A stretch of DNA of 64,000 bases from DATHRK01 sp035465395 (lineage in GTDB: Bacteria > Gemmatimonadota > Gemmatimonadetes > Longimicrobiales > RSA9). How positions within the stretch are numbered: the first letter of the stretch is position 1; each line of letters begins with the position of its first letter. Under the pieces are notes generated by a model. That model searched no databases, had not been told where the DNA came from, and worked only from the letters and a program-made list of their open reading frames with translations. The stretch covers positions 1-64,000 of the forward strand of contig DATHRK010000102.1 in assembly GCA_035465395.1 (NCBI GenBank), read 5' to 3'. This document shows positions 44,205 through 54,389 of this stretch, piece after piece. The position numbers and the translations under genes were made by a program.

Positions 44205-46369
44205 GGCCAGAGTGGCCTCGTCACCCACTGGACGCGCAGCAGCGCGCCCCTATAGCCAGGCTCGAACGCGGCCCCGGTCCAGTCCAGGGACGCCAGCACG
44301 TCCCAGCCGTCGCCCGCCAGGTTCACGTCCAGCCCCGCACCCAGGAAGAACACCTCCTCGTCGAAGAAGCGGCGCTCCGGACCGCGCTCGCGCACGAAGA
44401 CGTAGGAGGGCCGCACGCGCAGTCCGACGAAGCGGTCCGGGTCGATCTTGCGCTCCCAGGCCAGGCCCACGCTCGGCGCCAGATAGTAGTCGGGAGTCCA
44501 GTACAGCGGCTGGCCGTCCAGCGCGGGGGAGTCGCCCGTGGTGCCGATGAAGCTCAGCCCGGCGAGCGCCGCGAAGCCGCCGCCGAGCGGGCGGCGGACA
44601 TCCGTGGAGGCCCCGATCCGCCAGGTCTCCCCCAGCTGCGAGGTCAGGAATTCGGTCTCGGTCGCGACGGAAATACGCCACTTCCCCGCGCCCGTGTGCA
44701 CGGCCGCGGTGGCCAGATTGGAGAGTGCGTCGGCGGCCAGCGCCGCGGTGGTCGCCGCGCGACGGACCGCGGTGCCGAATTCGTAGCGCGCCTCCAGTCG
44801 GGTGCCGGGGCGGGCGTCCCACGTCACGCCCGCCAGGGCGGTCGGAAAGATGCCCGCGTGGTCGAACGCGTGGAAGCCGACGCCCAGGGTGAGCCACGCG
44901 TTCTCCGACGTGGTGAAGCGCCCCTGGCCGCGCAGCGCGAAGCCCGCGGTGAGGAGGTCCAGCTCCTTGGCCTGCCGGCCCGCGACGGCGTCCGACTGGA
45001 CGCCCACCGACCACACGCGGGTGTCGCCGAACCAGGTGCGCGTCACGGTGTTGGAGTACCAGAGGAAGCTCTGGTTGTCCCCGAAGGTGTGGTTCGTCGC
45101 TTCCCACCGGCCGATCGGGGGCACCGAGGCCTCCGGCCGGGGCGGTGCCGGGGGCTCCAGGGCCGCTTGCGCGAGCGCCAGCCCCGTGCGGCCGCGCTCG
45201 TCGCGGGGGCGCTCGTCGAGGGCCCGCTGGTACAGGGCGAGCGCTTCCTCCTGCGACCCGCGCCAGCGCTCGATGTCGGCGGCGAGCAGCAGCGCGTCCG
45301 CGTCCCGCGGCCGGGCCGCGAGGGCCACCCGCAGGTCGGCGAGGGCGTCGTCCCAGCGCTCCTGTTCCGCGTACAGACGGGCGCGCTCCAGGCGCAGCGC
45401 CGGATCGTCGCCCTCGCGCAGCAGCGCCTCGTACAGCGCGAGCGACTCGTCCGTGCGGAGCGCCCAGGCGAGGGCGCGCGCGGTGCGCACGCGCGTCCCA
45501 CGGTCCGGCGTGGCGCGCTCGGCGTAGCGGACCAGCGCGTCCGCCGTCGCCGCGGCCGAATCCGCCTGCGCCGCCACGGCCGCGTACTCCAGCCACAGCG
45601 AGTCGGGGAATTCGCCGCTCCAGGCGGCGTAACGCATGTGGAGGACGGCCTCCCCGAAGCGCCCCTCGCGGGCGAGCGCGCGGCCCAGCCACAGGCGCTC
45701 GCGGGGGGCGTCGCGCTCGGCCAGCCAGCGGGCCGCTTCGGCCGCGGTGGGCTGGAGCGAGCCGCGCAGCTCGCGGAGCAGGCGCGTCGCCTCCACGTCA
45801 CCCGGCGCGAGCGCCAGCGCCTGGCGGGTGGCGTCCAGCGCCCCCGACGTGTCGCCGGCCCACCAGCGGTAGCGCGCCACCTCGAGCCGCAGTCCGGCGT
45901 CGCCGGACCGCTCGGCCAGCAGGGGCTCCAGCATGCGCGCCGCCGCGGCCGGGTCGTCGCCCAGTGCGAGCGCGCGGGCGTGTTCGCGGCGCACCGACGG
46001 CGTGCGCTCGGCGGGCGCCAGGCGCGCGTACTGCCGGGCCGCCTCCGCGTAGTTCGCCCGCCCCACGGCCGCGCGCGCCCTGTCGAGCGGGGTGCCGGGG
46101 TTGCCCTGCGGCGTGATCGGCGCAGCGGGCCGCTCCGGCCGCTCGTCCACGATGGCGGGCAGCGCCGCGCGCTCCGCTCCCCGCGGCTCCGCCGACCGGA
46201 TCGGCTCGCGGGCGCCCGCGCTCCGGGCGATGGGGTTGCCGTACACCTCGCTCTCGGACAGGCCCGCTGGCGGGTCGTAGAGGACGTAGAGCGCGCCCAT
46301 GCTGACGATCAGCACGAGGACCGCCAGAAGGACGAGCCGCGGGAGGTAGCCGCCTCCGCCTCCGGCCAC
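44201..46369 (-). CDS. TPR/beta-barrel exporter of exopolysaccharide (PgaA/PelB-like)
   Basis: 722 aa. N-terminal signal anchor (about 10-30), Pro-rich linker (about 50-90), TPR superhelix (about 95-430) and a C-terminal beta-rich part (about 440-722) with alternating strands such as RTWFGDTRVWSVGVQSD and GYRGALLRVQWVTRPLW ending in an aromatic residue, as in an outer-membrane barrel. TPR+barrel proteins PgaA, PelB and AlgK/E guide polymer through periplasm and outer membrane. GTG at 46369 has GGGAG 7 nt upstream and lies 3 nt after the KaiC-like stop. The barrel could not be tested for strand count here. Confidence 0.75.
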   Translation of the reverse strand: MAGGGGGYLPRLVLLAVLVLIVSMGALYVLYDPPAGLSESEVYGNPIARSAGAREPIRSAEPRGAERAALPAIVDERPERPAAPITPQGNPGTPLDRARAAVGRANYAEAARQYARLAPAERTPSVRREHARALALGDDPAAAARMLEPLLAERSGDAGLRLEVARYRWWAGDTSGALDATRQALALAPGDVEATRLLRELRGSLQPTAAEAARWLAERDAPRERLWLGRALAREGRFGEAVLHMRYAAWSGEFPDSLWLEYAAVAAQADSAAATADALVRYAERATPDRGTRVRTARALAWALRTDESLALYEALLREGDDPALRLERARLYAEQERWDDALADLRVALAARPRDADALLLAADIERWRGSQEEALALYQRALDERPRDERGRTGLALAQAALEPPAPPRPEASVPPIGRWEATNHTFGDNQSFLWYSNTVTRTWFGDTRVWSVGVQSDAVAGRQAKELDLLTAGFALRGQGRFTTSENAWLTLGVGFHAFDHAGIFPTALAGVTWDARPGTRLEARYEFGTAVRRAATTAALAADALSNLATAAVHTGAGKWRISVATETEFLTSQLGETWRIGASTDVRRPLGGGFAALAGLSFIGTTGDSPALDGQPLYWTPDYYLAPSVGLAWERKIDPDRFVGLRVRPSYVFVRERGPERRFFDEEVFFLGAGLDVNLAGDGWDVLASLDWTGAAFEPGYRGALLRVQWVTRPLWP

Positions 46370-46372
46370 GAA

Positions 46373-47947
46373 TCAGCTCCCGCCGGCGACGGGTCCCGGT
46401 CGCGCGGAGGCGCCGTTCTCCAGCCAGCCGATCACGCCTTCCCGATCCGCGGGATAGGAGAACAACGAGGTGTGATCCAGATCCGCGAGCCCCGGCTCGG
46501 CCGACACCAAACGGGTCAGCAGGGCGCGCACGTGCTTGCGGTGGATGTCGTGGAGGTAGAGCGCGACGCGCCCGTCTTCCATCACGGCGACGAGGTCGCC
46601 GTCGCGCACGCGCAGCCGCTCCAGCAGGAGGCGGCTGGCTTCGGTGGCGCTGAGGTCGGCGGGGCCGAGCTCCACGAGCGCGAAGTAGGCGTGCCGGGCC
46701 CCGTCCACGTGGCCGCGCAGGATCGAGCGGAACGCGCCCGGCTCGAGCGGCACGAAGTCGCCGGAGTCGCCGGTCGCCTGCTCGGCAGGTGGTCCCGCGG
46801 CGACGGCGCCCTCCGCCAGGCGCCGGTGCCCCCGGCTCCGGGCGTTGTCGATACGCGCAAGCAGCTCGGACGGCCCCAGCGTGTCCTCCAGGAAGTCGTC
46901 GCCGCCGGCCCGCAGCCCCTCCGCGCGGGTGTGCCCGCGCAGGCCCCGCGTGGAGGAGACGAAGAGGATCGGCGCGCCGTTCCCCGCACGCCGCAGCTCC
47001 CGGGTCAGGCTGAGCGCGGGCTCCGGCCGCATCGGGTCCAGCGCCACCAGGAGCGCGCCGTAGTTGGCGGACGCGAGGTCGCCGAACGCGCGCGCCACCG
47101 AATCGAAGGCGTCCAGCTCGTAAGCGTCGCGCAGCGGCGGCAGCCACTCGGGCGGGAACTTGGCGCCCTGGCTGAGCAGCACCACACGGCGGCGGGTCTC
47201 CTCCGGCAGATCGTCGTGGGAGCGCAAGGCGAGCTCTTCGACGATGCCCGCGCCGGGCCGGATCGAGAAGCGCACCGACTCGGTCGACCCCAGCCGCTGG
47301 CGCAGCTTGCGCACGGTCATCTGGCGGGCCGCGCCGTCCAGGTTCTCGAAGTGGAAGATGCCGGCCGCGCCCGCGCTGATGCGGTTGTAGATCCGGCGGT
47401 AGTAGGTCTCGCTGAGGTCGCCCGGCACCGTGATGAAGGTCGTGCACGGGATCTCGTCGAGGAACTGCGCGAACGCGTCGACCGCCTCATCGGCCGCCAT
47501 GCCGCCTTCCAGCAGCGGCAGTACCGAATCGATCACCAACCGGTGCGGGATCCGGTCCCAGAGTAGCGACTTCAGCTCCTCGAAGACCACCGAGGGATCC
47601 GCGACGCGGCTGTAATGGCGCTGGAAGTCCAGTCGGTAGCGAAAGAACGCCAGGCGATCCTGGGCGGCCGCGCCCTGCAGGTCGTAGCCGAGATACTCGG
47701 CCTGCGTGAAGAGATCCGCCGGGTCGTCCTGCGTGAGGACGGCGCACGTCTCGTGCGCATCCAGGCCGGTCCCCAGGAAGTGAAGCGCGGTGGATGTCTT
47801 GCCCGAGCCGGGCGCACCGCTGAGCACGTAGTATCGGCCCGAGATCAGTCCGCCGATCCGCTCGTCGAACGGACGAACGCCGGTCGATACGGTCTTGGCC
47901 TCCGTCGATTGCGCCACGGGGAAGCGCTCCGAGACTGTGGTCCGCAT
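46373..47947 (-). CDS. KaiC/RecA-like ATPase with pseudo-receiver and degenerate GGDEF-like domain
   Basis: 524 aa, start ATG at 47947 (GGTGG 9 nt upstream; an ATG at 47956 is possible). Residues 20-255 are a KaiC/RadA-type ATPase domain: STGVRPFDERIGGL, Walker A GAPGSGKT (44-51), LVIDSVLPLL (Walker B). Residues 265-385 resemble a receiver domain (RVVLLSQGAKFPPEW, then PILFVSSTRGLRGH, GGDDFLED) in which the phospho-acceptor region reads LLVALDPMRPE. Residues 405-520 look like a degenerate GGDEF domain (LRVRDGDLVAVMEDGRVALY). First gene of the polysaccharide operon, so probably a regulator or energy-sensing subunit. The last two domain calls are inference. Confidence 0.65.
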   Translation of the reverse strand: MRTTVSERFPVAQSTEAKTVSTGVRPFDERIGGLISGRYYVLSGAPGSGKTSTALHFLGTGLDAHETCAVLTQDDPADLFTQAEYLGYDLQGAAAQDRLAFFRYRLDFQRHYSRVADPSVVFEELKSLLWDRIPHRLVIDSVLPLLEGGMAADEAVDAFAQFLDEIPCTTFITVPGDLSETYYRRIYNRISAGAAGIFHFENLDGAARQMTVRKLRQRLGSTESVRFSIRPGAGIVEELALRSHDDLPEETRRRVVLLSQGAKFPPEWLPPLRDAYELDAFDSVARAFGDLASANYGALLVALDPMRPEPALSLTRELRRAGNGAPILFVSSTRGLRGHTRAEGLRAGGDDFLEDTLGPSELLARIDNARSRGHRRLAEGAVAAGPPAEQATGDSGDFVPLEPGAFRSILRGHVDGARHAYFALVELGPADLSATEASRLLLERLRVRDGDLVAVMEDGRVALYLHDIHRKHVRALLTRLVSAEPGLADLDHTSLFSYPADREGVIGWLENGASARPGPVAGGS

Positions 47948-48199
47948 GGTTCCCATCCACCCCAACCCCAGGACAACTTTCGTACCGCCCTAGTCGGCGC
48001 CACGATGGCCCGCGGTTGAGGGACGAACCCTGCCCCGCCCCTGTCCGGCAACGCCGCCGTGGGAACGTCGCGTTACGTCACGCCTGTAACGGTCCGTTGC
48101 GATCGTCGTAGCCGGTCACCGCGAACCTCTCGCCCGGAGACGACAGCCGCGAGGCGCCGGCACGAGAGGGCCGGCCGCGGCGGCGCCCGGTGCGAAGCC

Positions 48200-48907
48200 C
48201 TACGAATCCGCTTCGTCGCCCTCGCCCTCGTCGCCCTCGCCTTCGCCATCGTCGGATTCGGCCGGCGCGGCCACCGCGCCCGAGCCCGCGCCGCCTTCCA
48301 TGACGGCGAGGTCCGGATCGCCGAAGCGGTCCACGCCGATCAGCGCCCGGGTCAGCCCGCGGCGGTCCGCGAAGCCGAGCGTCGCCGAGCGGTCGGCCGC
48401 GACGCCGAGCACGGCGCGCGCCCTGCCGTCCTCGTCAGCGAACGCCAGGTTGCTGACGTCGGGGAGGTGGGCCAGCACAATGCGCTGGGCTCCCTCCTGG
48501 TCCAGGAACGCGATCCCGGGAGAACCGCCCTGGTCGAGGACGGACAGGCGGATACGTACGTTGCCGTCGGTGTCCATCAGGGAAAGCCTCGCGCTGCCGT
48601 CGTCCTCGGCGCGCCACACGCCGCGCACCGCGCCGCTCGCGTCGGAGAGCTGGAACTCGCGGGCGGTGACCGTGGACGCCGCCCACGCCGGCATGCCGCC
48701 GGAACGTAGCTGGAAGAAGTAGAAGGCGGCCGCGCCGAGGGCCAGGACGAGAAGGATGAGAATCACGCCGCCCATGAGGTGGAGCCGGCGGTTGGAGCGC
48801 TCCACGCGCTTCAAACGGTCGACAACGATGTCTTCGAACTCGCGCGCGAGCTCCTCGACCGTCTTCCCCCCGGAAAGAGATCCGGACAGCCCCTGGTTCA
48901 CCGCCAT
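48200..48907 (-). CDS. Single-pass membrane protein with repeated beta-strand domain
   Basis: 235 aa. Cytoplasmic N-terminal helix (about 15-42, TVEELAREFEDIVVDRLKRVE), one transmembrane helix (about 45-66) and an extracytoplasmic domain of repeated short strands of the kind xFxLxDxxGxxRxxx: FQLSDASGAVRGVW, LSLMDTDGNVRIRL, IAFLDQEGAQRIVL, LAFADEDGRARAVL. The tail (about 212-235) is Asp/Glu/Gly-rich. No family name recognised. It lies 141 bp after the AAA+ gene, in the same direction as the Tad locus, so membership of that unit is uncertain. Confidence 0.6.
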   Translation of the reverse strand: MAVNQGLSGSLSGGKTVEELAREFEDIVVDRLKRVERSNRRLHLMGGVILILLVLALGAAAFYFFQLRSGGMPAWAASTVTAREFQLSDASGAVRGVWRAEDDGSARLSLMDTDGNVRIRLSVLDQGGSPGIAFLDQEGAQRIVLAHLPDVSNLAFADEDGRARAVLGVAADRSATLGFADRRGLTRALIGVDRFGDPDLAVMEGGAGSGAVAAPAESDDGEGEGDEGEGDEADS

Positions 48908-49048
48908 GACCCGCTCCGTTCCCGTCGGTATTCCCAGTCGCGCTGCCGCCTCCTGCGCTGCGGCACCGCGATCGCATCGTCCTCAGCCCAGCCCCCGATC
49001 GGGCCTCCCCGCCACGCCTTCCGGCCGCACTCCCTTTTCAGCGGCCTG

Positions 49049-50428
<1,380 letters not shown>

Positions 50429-50461
50429 GGACTCCCCCTCTTGCGAAACGTTGCAGATTCG

Positions 50462-50941
50462 TCATGGCCGGGAGAGCGCGTGCGAATCAAACGCGGCGGC
50501 CGCACCCACGGTCGCCGGAGCCTCCGGCGGCTCGTGCGCGGCCTGATCCGCGGTACCACCGAGGACCCTGTCCTCCGCGATCGGCTGCCAAACGAGCTTG
50601 TCGCCCACCTGCGTGCCGCTGGCCTCGATCGTTCCCGTCGGGATCTCCAGGGCGTAGTGCGAGCCCTTGATGAACCCCGTGCGGGCGCCGGGCTGCAGGT
50701 CGGAGCGCAGGTGCACGACGGTTCCTTCGGCGTCCAGGAAGACGACGTCGAGGGCGTACTTCATGCCGTACATGTGTACCCCCCGGCAGGGCACGATCAG
50801 CAGCCCCTCCCCCGGTTCGGGGGCGGGACGGCCCAGCATACCGCGCAGGCGGGTCCAGTGGGTGCGCGCGACCGCGACGCGGCCGCCCAGCACGCTCTGG
50901 CGGGTGGCGTTGCGCACCTCGATCCGGGGCATCGCCCCCAT
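50462..50941 (-). CDS. DUF192 domain protein in the Tad operon
   Basis: 159 aa. DUF192 core: RTHWTRLRGMLGR, GLLIVPCRGVHMYGMKYALDVVFLD and IKGSHYALEIPTGTIEASG are typical of the family, a small beta-fold with conserved Cys/His-Met-Met. An Ala/Pro-rich tail (125-159) is added. The ATG at 50941 overlaps the tadC stop by one base (TGATG). DUF192 proteins are often exported; here no signal peptide is seen. Link to pilus biogenesis is by position only. Confidence 0.85.
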   Translation of the reverse strand: MGAMPRIEVRNATRQSVLGGRVAVARTHWTRLRGMLGRPAPEPGEGLLIVPCRGVHMYGMKYALDVVFLDAEGTVVHLRSDLQPGARTGFIKGSHYALEIPTGTIEASGTQVGDKLVWQPIAEDRVLGGTADQAAHEPPEAPATVGAAAAFDSHALSRP

Positions 50942-51882
50942 CAACCGAACCCTTCGCCCGTGACCAGCACCCGGTAGATCTGGATGGCCGCGGGTCCGAG
51001 GATCACGGTGAAGATCGCCGGGAAGACGCAGAACACGAGCGGCGGGATCAGCTTGATCGTGGTCTTCGCGGCGGCCTCCTCGGCGCGCTGCCGACGCTTC
51101 GTGCGCATGGTGTCGGCCTGCGTGCGCAGGGCCGTGGACACCGAGGTACCGAAGCGGTCGGTCTGGATCAGGATGGCCGTGAGCGCGCGCACGTCGTCCA
51201 CCCCCGTCCGCTCGGCGAGGTTGCGCAGTGCCTGCGAGCGCTCCGCGCCGGCGCGGATCTCCAGGTTCACCAGGACGAGCTCCTCGCTCATCTCCATGCT
51301 GACGTGGCGGATTTCTTCGGCCACGCGCACCAGCGCCTGGTTCAGCCCGAGGCCGGCCTCCACGCAGACGACCATCAGGTCGAGCGCGTCGGGCAGCGCC
51401 TTCTGGATCTGGAGCTTCCGCTTCTTCTGCTTGCGGCCCACGTAGAAGCTCGGCATGACCCAGCCGAGCCCGGCGGCCGCCAGGCCGCGCATGAGCAGCG
51501 AGCTCGGCTCGGCGCCCGACGCGGCGCCGATGGCCAGCATCGACAGCCCCAGGCCGGCGGTCATGAACAACCGGACGCCCCAGAAGACCGACGGGGCGGT
51601 CGGGCTCCGGTAGCCGGCCTGCACCAGCCGCTTTCGGATCTCCGCGGAGTCCTCGCGGCTGGCGTCCACCTTGGATCCGAGGCGGCGCAGGAACAGCTCG
51701 AACTGCGCGCGACGGTCCTGCCGGCCGGCCGCCTCCTGGGACACGCCCGCGTAGCCGAGCCGCCGCAGCTCGGACAGCCGCTGCGACACGGCGCGCGGCT
51801 TGTTGGGGGCCAGGTCCATCGCCCCGAGCACGCCGAGTACCACGGTGAGGCCAATGAGGACCGCGATCAGTACGAGACTCAT
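50941..51882 (-). CDS. tadC: Tad pilus inner-membrane platform protein TadC
   Basis: 313 aa, type II secretion F-domain protein. N-terminal helix (3-25), two helices near 105-150, the cytoplasmic T2SSF domain (about 165-285: LPDALDLMVVCVEAGLGLNQAL, then RTGVDDVRALTAILIQTDRFG) and a terminal helix (LVFCVFPAIFTVILGPAAI). Pairs with TadB to form the platform turned by TadA. It starts 9 nt after tadB. Confidence 0.93.
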   Translation of the reverse strand: MSLVLIAVLIGLTVVLGVLGAMDLAPNKPRAVSQRLSELRRLGYAGVSQEAAGRQDRRAQFELFLRRLGSKVDASREDSAEIRKRLVQAGYRSPTAPSVFWGVRLFMTAGLGLSMLAIGAASGAEPSSLLMRGLAAAGLGWVMPSFYVGRKQKKRKLQIQKALPDALDLMVVCVEAGLGLNQALVRVAEEIRHVSMEMSEELVLVNLEIRAGAERSQALRNLAERTGVDDVRALTAILIQTDRFGTSVSTALRTQADTMRTKRRQRAEEAAAKTTIKLIPPLVFCVFPAIFTVILGPAAIQIYRVLVTGEGFG

Positions 51883-51891
51883 TGCCGCCCC

Positions 51892-52866
51892 CTAGATGTC
51901 GATGTCCACGACCTGGCGGATCCACAGGAAGCCTATCACCTGTAGGATCAGCGCCGCGCCCAGGAAGAACACCCCGAGCGGGTCGGTGAACAGCGTCATG
52001 ATGTACTCGCGGTTCAGGAAGTAGAACAGGATCCCCATGATGATGGGGAGCCCCGCGAGCAGGTATCCCGTCATGCGCCCCTGCGCGGTGCGCGTACGGA
52101 TCTCGCGCTGGATCCGGAAACGCTCCCGAATCGTGTGCGAGATACTGTCGAGGATCTCGGCCAGGTTGCCGCCGACCTCCCGCTGGATCAGCACGGCGGT
52201 CACGAAGATGCGCACGTCCAGCAGCGGATTGCGGTCGGCGAGCGACAGCAGCGCGTCCTGAACCGGGAGGCCGAAGCGCTGCTCCTCGAAGGCGCGGCGG
52301 TACTCCTCGCCCAGCGGCGCGGGCAGCTCCTCGGCGACCATCTTGATCCCCGCGGAGAACGGGTGCCCGGCGCGCAGCGCGCGTCCCATGAGGTCGATCG
52401 CCTCCGGAAGCTGCTCCTCGAGCTTGCGCATCCGCCGGGCGCGCTTGCGGACGACGTAGAGGTAGGGCAGACCCGCGCCCACGGTCCCCGTCACCAGCGC
52501 CATCAGCAGGCTGTTGGAGAAGAGGAAGCCGGCGACGAAACCGGCGAAGCCGAAGCCCAGCGTGGCGAGGATGTACGTCGAGATCGTCCAGGACAGGTCC
52601 GCCTGCTCGATCGCCGTCTGGATCCCGCGCATGCGTGTGAACTTGTCGGCGAACGCCTCCAGCGCCGACTGTTCGTGGAGCGGGCGCAGGAGGTCCGAGC
52701 CCACGCCCGAGCGCGCCGCCATGGTCTCGAAGTCCATGTTCTCGAGACGGCTCGCGAGCGACTTGCGGTCGCGCGCGTCGCGCACCGTCTCGAGTCCGAG
52801 GACGACGAAGACGACCAGCGCCGCGACGGCGAGGAAGACGAGGACTGCCCCGAGGGTGGTTCCCAT
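51892..52866 (-). CDS. tadB: Tad pilus inner-membrane platform protein TadB
   Basis: 324 aa T2SSF family. N-terminal helix (about 7-27), two helices near 95-140, F-domain (about 150-275: LPEAIDLMGRALRAGHPFSAG, EVGGNLAEILDSISHTIRER) and C-terminal helices. The ATG at 52866 is 3 nt after the tadA stop. Works with TadC. Confidence 0.94.
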   Translation of the reverse strand: MGTTLGAVLVFLAVAALVVFVVLGLETVRDARDRKSLASRLENMDFETMAARSGVGSDLLRPLHEQSALEAFADKFTRMRGIQTAIEQADLSWTISTYILATLGFGFAGFVAGFLFSNSLLMALVTGTVGAGLPYLYVVRKRARRMRKLEEQLPEAIDLMGRALRAGHPFSAGIKMVAEELPAPLGEEYRRAFEEQRFGLPVQDALLSLADRNPLLDVRIFVTAVLIQREVGGNLAEILDSISHTIRERFRIQREIRTRTAQGRMTGYLLAGLPIIMGILFYFLNREYIMTLFTDPLGVFFLGAALILQVIGFLWIRQVVDIDI

Positions 52867-52869
52867 GGC

Positions 52870-54369
52870 TCAGCCCACCGACTCCAGCCGGTCGCCCCAG
52901 AGCGTCTTCTTTTCCGTCTTCTTGCCGACGGTCTCGGTCGCCTGCTCCTCGTCCATGTCGGTGCCCATCTCGTCGCCGAACAGGAACGAGGACAGCTTGA
53001 TGCCGTGCTGGCGCAGGCGGTCCGCGAACCTCGGCCGGATGCCGGTCGAGCGGTAGGACCCCAGGACGTTGCCGTCCTCGTCCAGCCCCTGCCGGTCGAA
53101 CAGGAAGATGTCCTGCATGGTGATCACGTCGCCCTCCATGCCCACGATCTCGGAGATCGCGATCACCTTGCGCGTCCCGTCGCTCATGCGGCTGGCCTGG
53201 ATCACCACGTCGATCGCCGAGGAGATCTGCTCGCGCATCGCGCGCTCGGGGATGTTCAGGCTGGCCATCGACACCATCGTCTCCAGACGCGACAGCGCGT
53301 CGCGAGGCGTGTTCGCGTGCAGCGTCGTGAGCGAGCCGTCGTGCCCGGTGTTCATCGCCTGGAGCATGTCGATCGCCTCGCCGCCGCGGACCTCGCCCAG
53401 CACGATCCGATCGGGGCGCATACGCAGCGCGTTGATCACCAGCATCCGCTGGTTGACGGCGCCGTGCCCCTCGACGTTGGGGGGCCGGGTCTCGAGTCGC
53501 ACGACGTGCGGCTGGCGCAGCTGCAGCTCCGCGGAGTCCTCGATCGTGACGATGCGCTCGTCCTTGGGGATGAAGCCGCTGAGGATGTTGAGCAGCGTCG
53601 TCTTCCCGGCGCCCGTTCCGCCCGAGATCAGCACGTTGAGGCGGGACTTCACGACCGCCTCCAGCAGCTCGAGCATCTGCTTGCTGATCGATTCGTAGCG
53701 CAGCAGGTCCTCGCCGGAGAGCGTGTCGCGCTTGAACTTACGGATCGAGACGTGCGGCCCGTCGATCGCCAGCGGCGGGATGATCGCGTTCACACGCGAG
53801 CCGTCCGCGAGCCGCGCGTCCACCATCGGCGAGCTGTCGTCGATGCGCCTCCCGACGGCGCTGACGATGCGGTCGATCACCTGCATCAGGTGCCGGTCGT
53901 CGCGGAACTTGGTGCCGGTCTCGAAGAGCTTGCCGCGCTTCTCCACGAAGACCTGGCGGCCCGTGTTGACCAGCACGTCGGAGACCTCGGGGTCCTTCAT
54001 CAGGGGCTCGAGCGGACCCAGGCCGAAGATCTCGTCCAGGACCTTCTCCACCACCTGCTCGCGCTCGACGCTGGCGAGGGGGGTCTCCTCCTCGTTCAGC
54101 AGCTCGTGCGCGGCGCGCTGGATCGTGCGCGCGGCCTCCTCGCGATCCACCTCCTGGAGCGCGGCCAGGTTGAGCCGCTCCAGCAGGTGGCGGTGCAGGC
54201 GCTCCTGCACCGCGCTCAGCTCGCCGCCGGGCGTCGGGCTGGACGGCTCGGCCTTGCCGCCGCGCGCCTTGGCGCGGCGCGCCAGGTCGCCGGTCCACAG
54301 GCCGCCAGCAGCGCCGGCTTCGTTGCCGGCCTTCGGAGCGCCTTCCGTCGGTGTCGTCGGTTCCGTCAT
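52870..54369 (-). CDS. tadA: Tad pilus assembly ATPase TadA/CpaF
   Basis: 499 aa secretion ATPase that powers Flp pilus extension and retraction. N-terminal domain (about 50-150: LNEEETPLASVEREQVVE), RIVSAVGRRIDDSSPMVDARL, Walker A SGGTGAGKTTLL (near 250), Walker B/Asp box RIVLGEVRGGEAIDMLQAM and the His box DGSLTTLHANTPRDALSR. A Pro/Gly-rich N-terminal extension of about 45 residues. Full length, motifs intact. Confidence 0.97.
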   Translation of the reverse strand: MTEPTTPTEGAPKAGNEAGAAGGLWTGDLARRAKARGGKAEPSSPTPGGELSAVQERLHRHLLERLNLAALQEVDREEAARTIQRAAHELLNEEETPLASVEREQVVEKVLDEIFGLGPLEPLMKDPEVSDVLVNTGRQVFVEKRGKLFETGTKFRDDRHLMQVIDRIVSAVGRRIDDSSPMVDARLADGSRVNAIIPPLAIDGPHVSIRKFKRDTLSGEDLLRYESISKQMLELLEAVVKSRLNVLISGGTGAGKTTLLNILSGFIPKDERIVTIEDSAELQLRQPHVVRLETRPPNVEGHGAVNQRMLVINALRMRPDRIVLGEVRGGEAIDMLQAMNTGHDGSLTTLHANTPRDALSRLETMVSMASLNIPERAMREQISSAIDVVIQASRMSDGTRKVIAISEIVGMEGDVITMQDIFLFDRQGLDEDGNVLGSYRSTGIRPRFADRLRQHGIKLSSFLFGDEMGTDMDEEQATETVGKKTEKKTLWGDRLESVG

Positions 54370-54389
54370 GGTTCAGGCTCCCCCGGGCC

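Noticed and set aside
44696..47566. 956-codon open frame on the plus strand
   Set aside because: It is antisense to the TPR-barrel and KaiC-like genes, is composed mainly of Arg, Gly, Val and His, and has no recognisable motif; a typical shadow in GC-rich DNA.
48070..48090. CGTTAC/GTAACG inverted repeat after the 48200 gene
   Set aside because: Only six base pairs, no U-run and nearly 110 bp beyond the stop; too weak to call a terminator.
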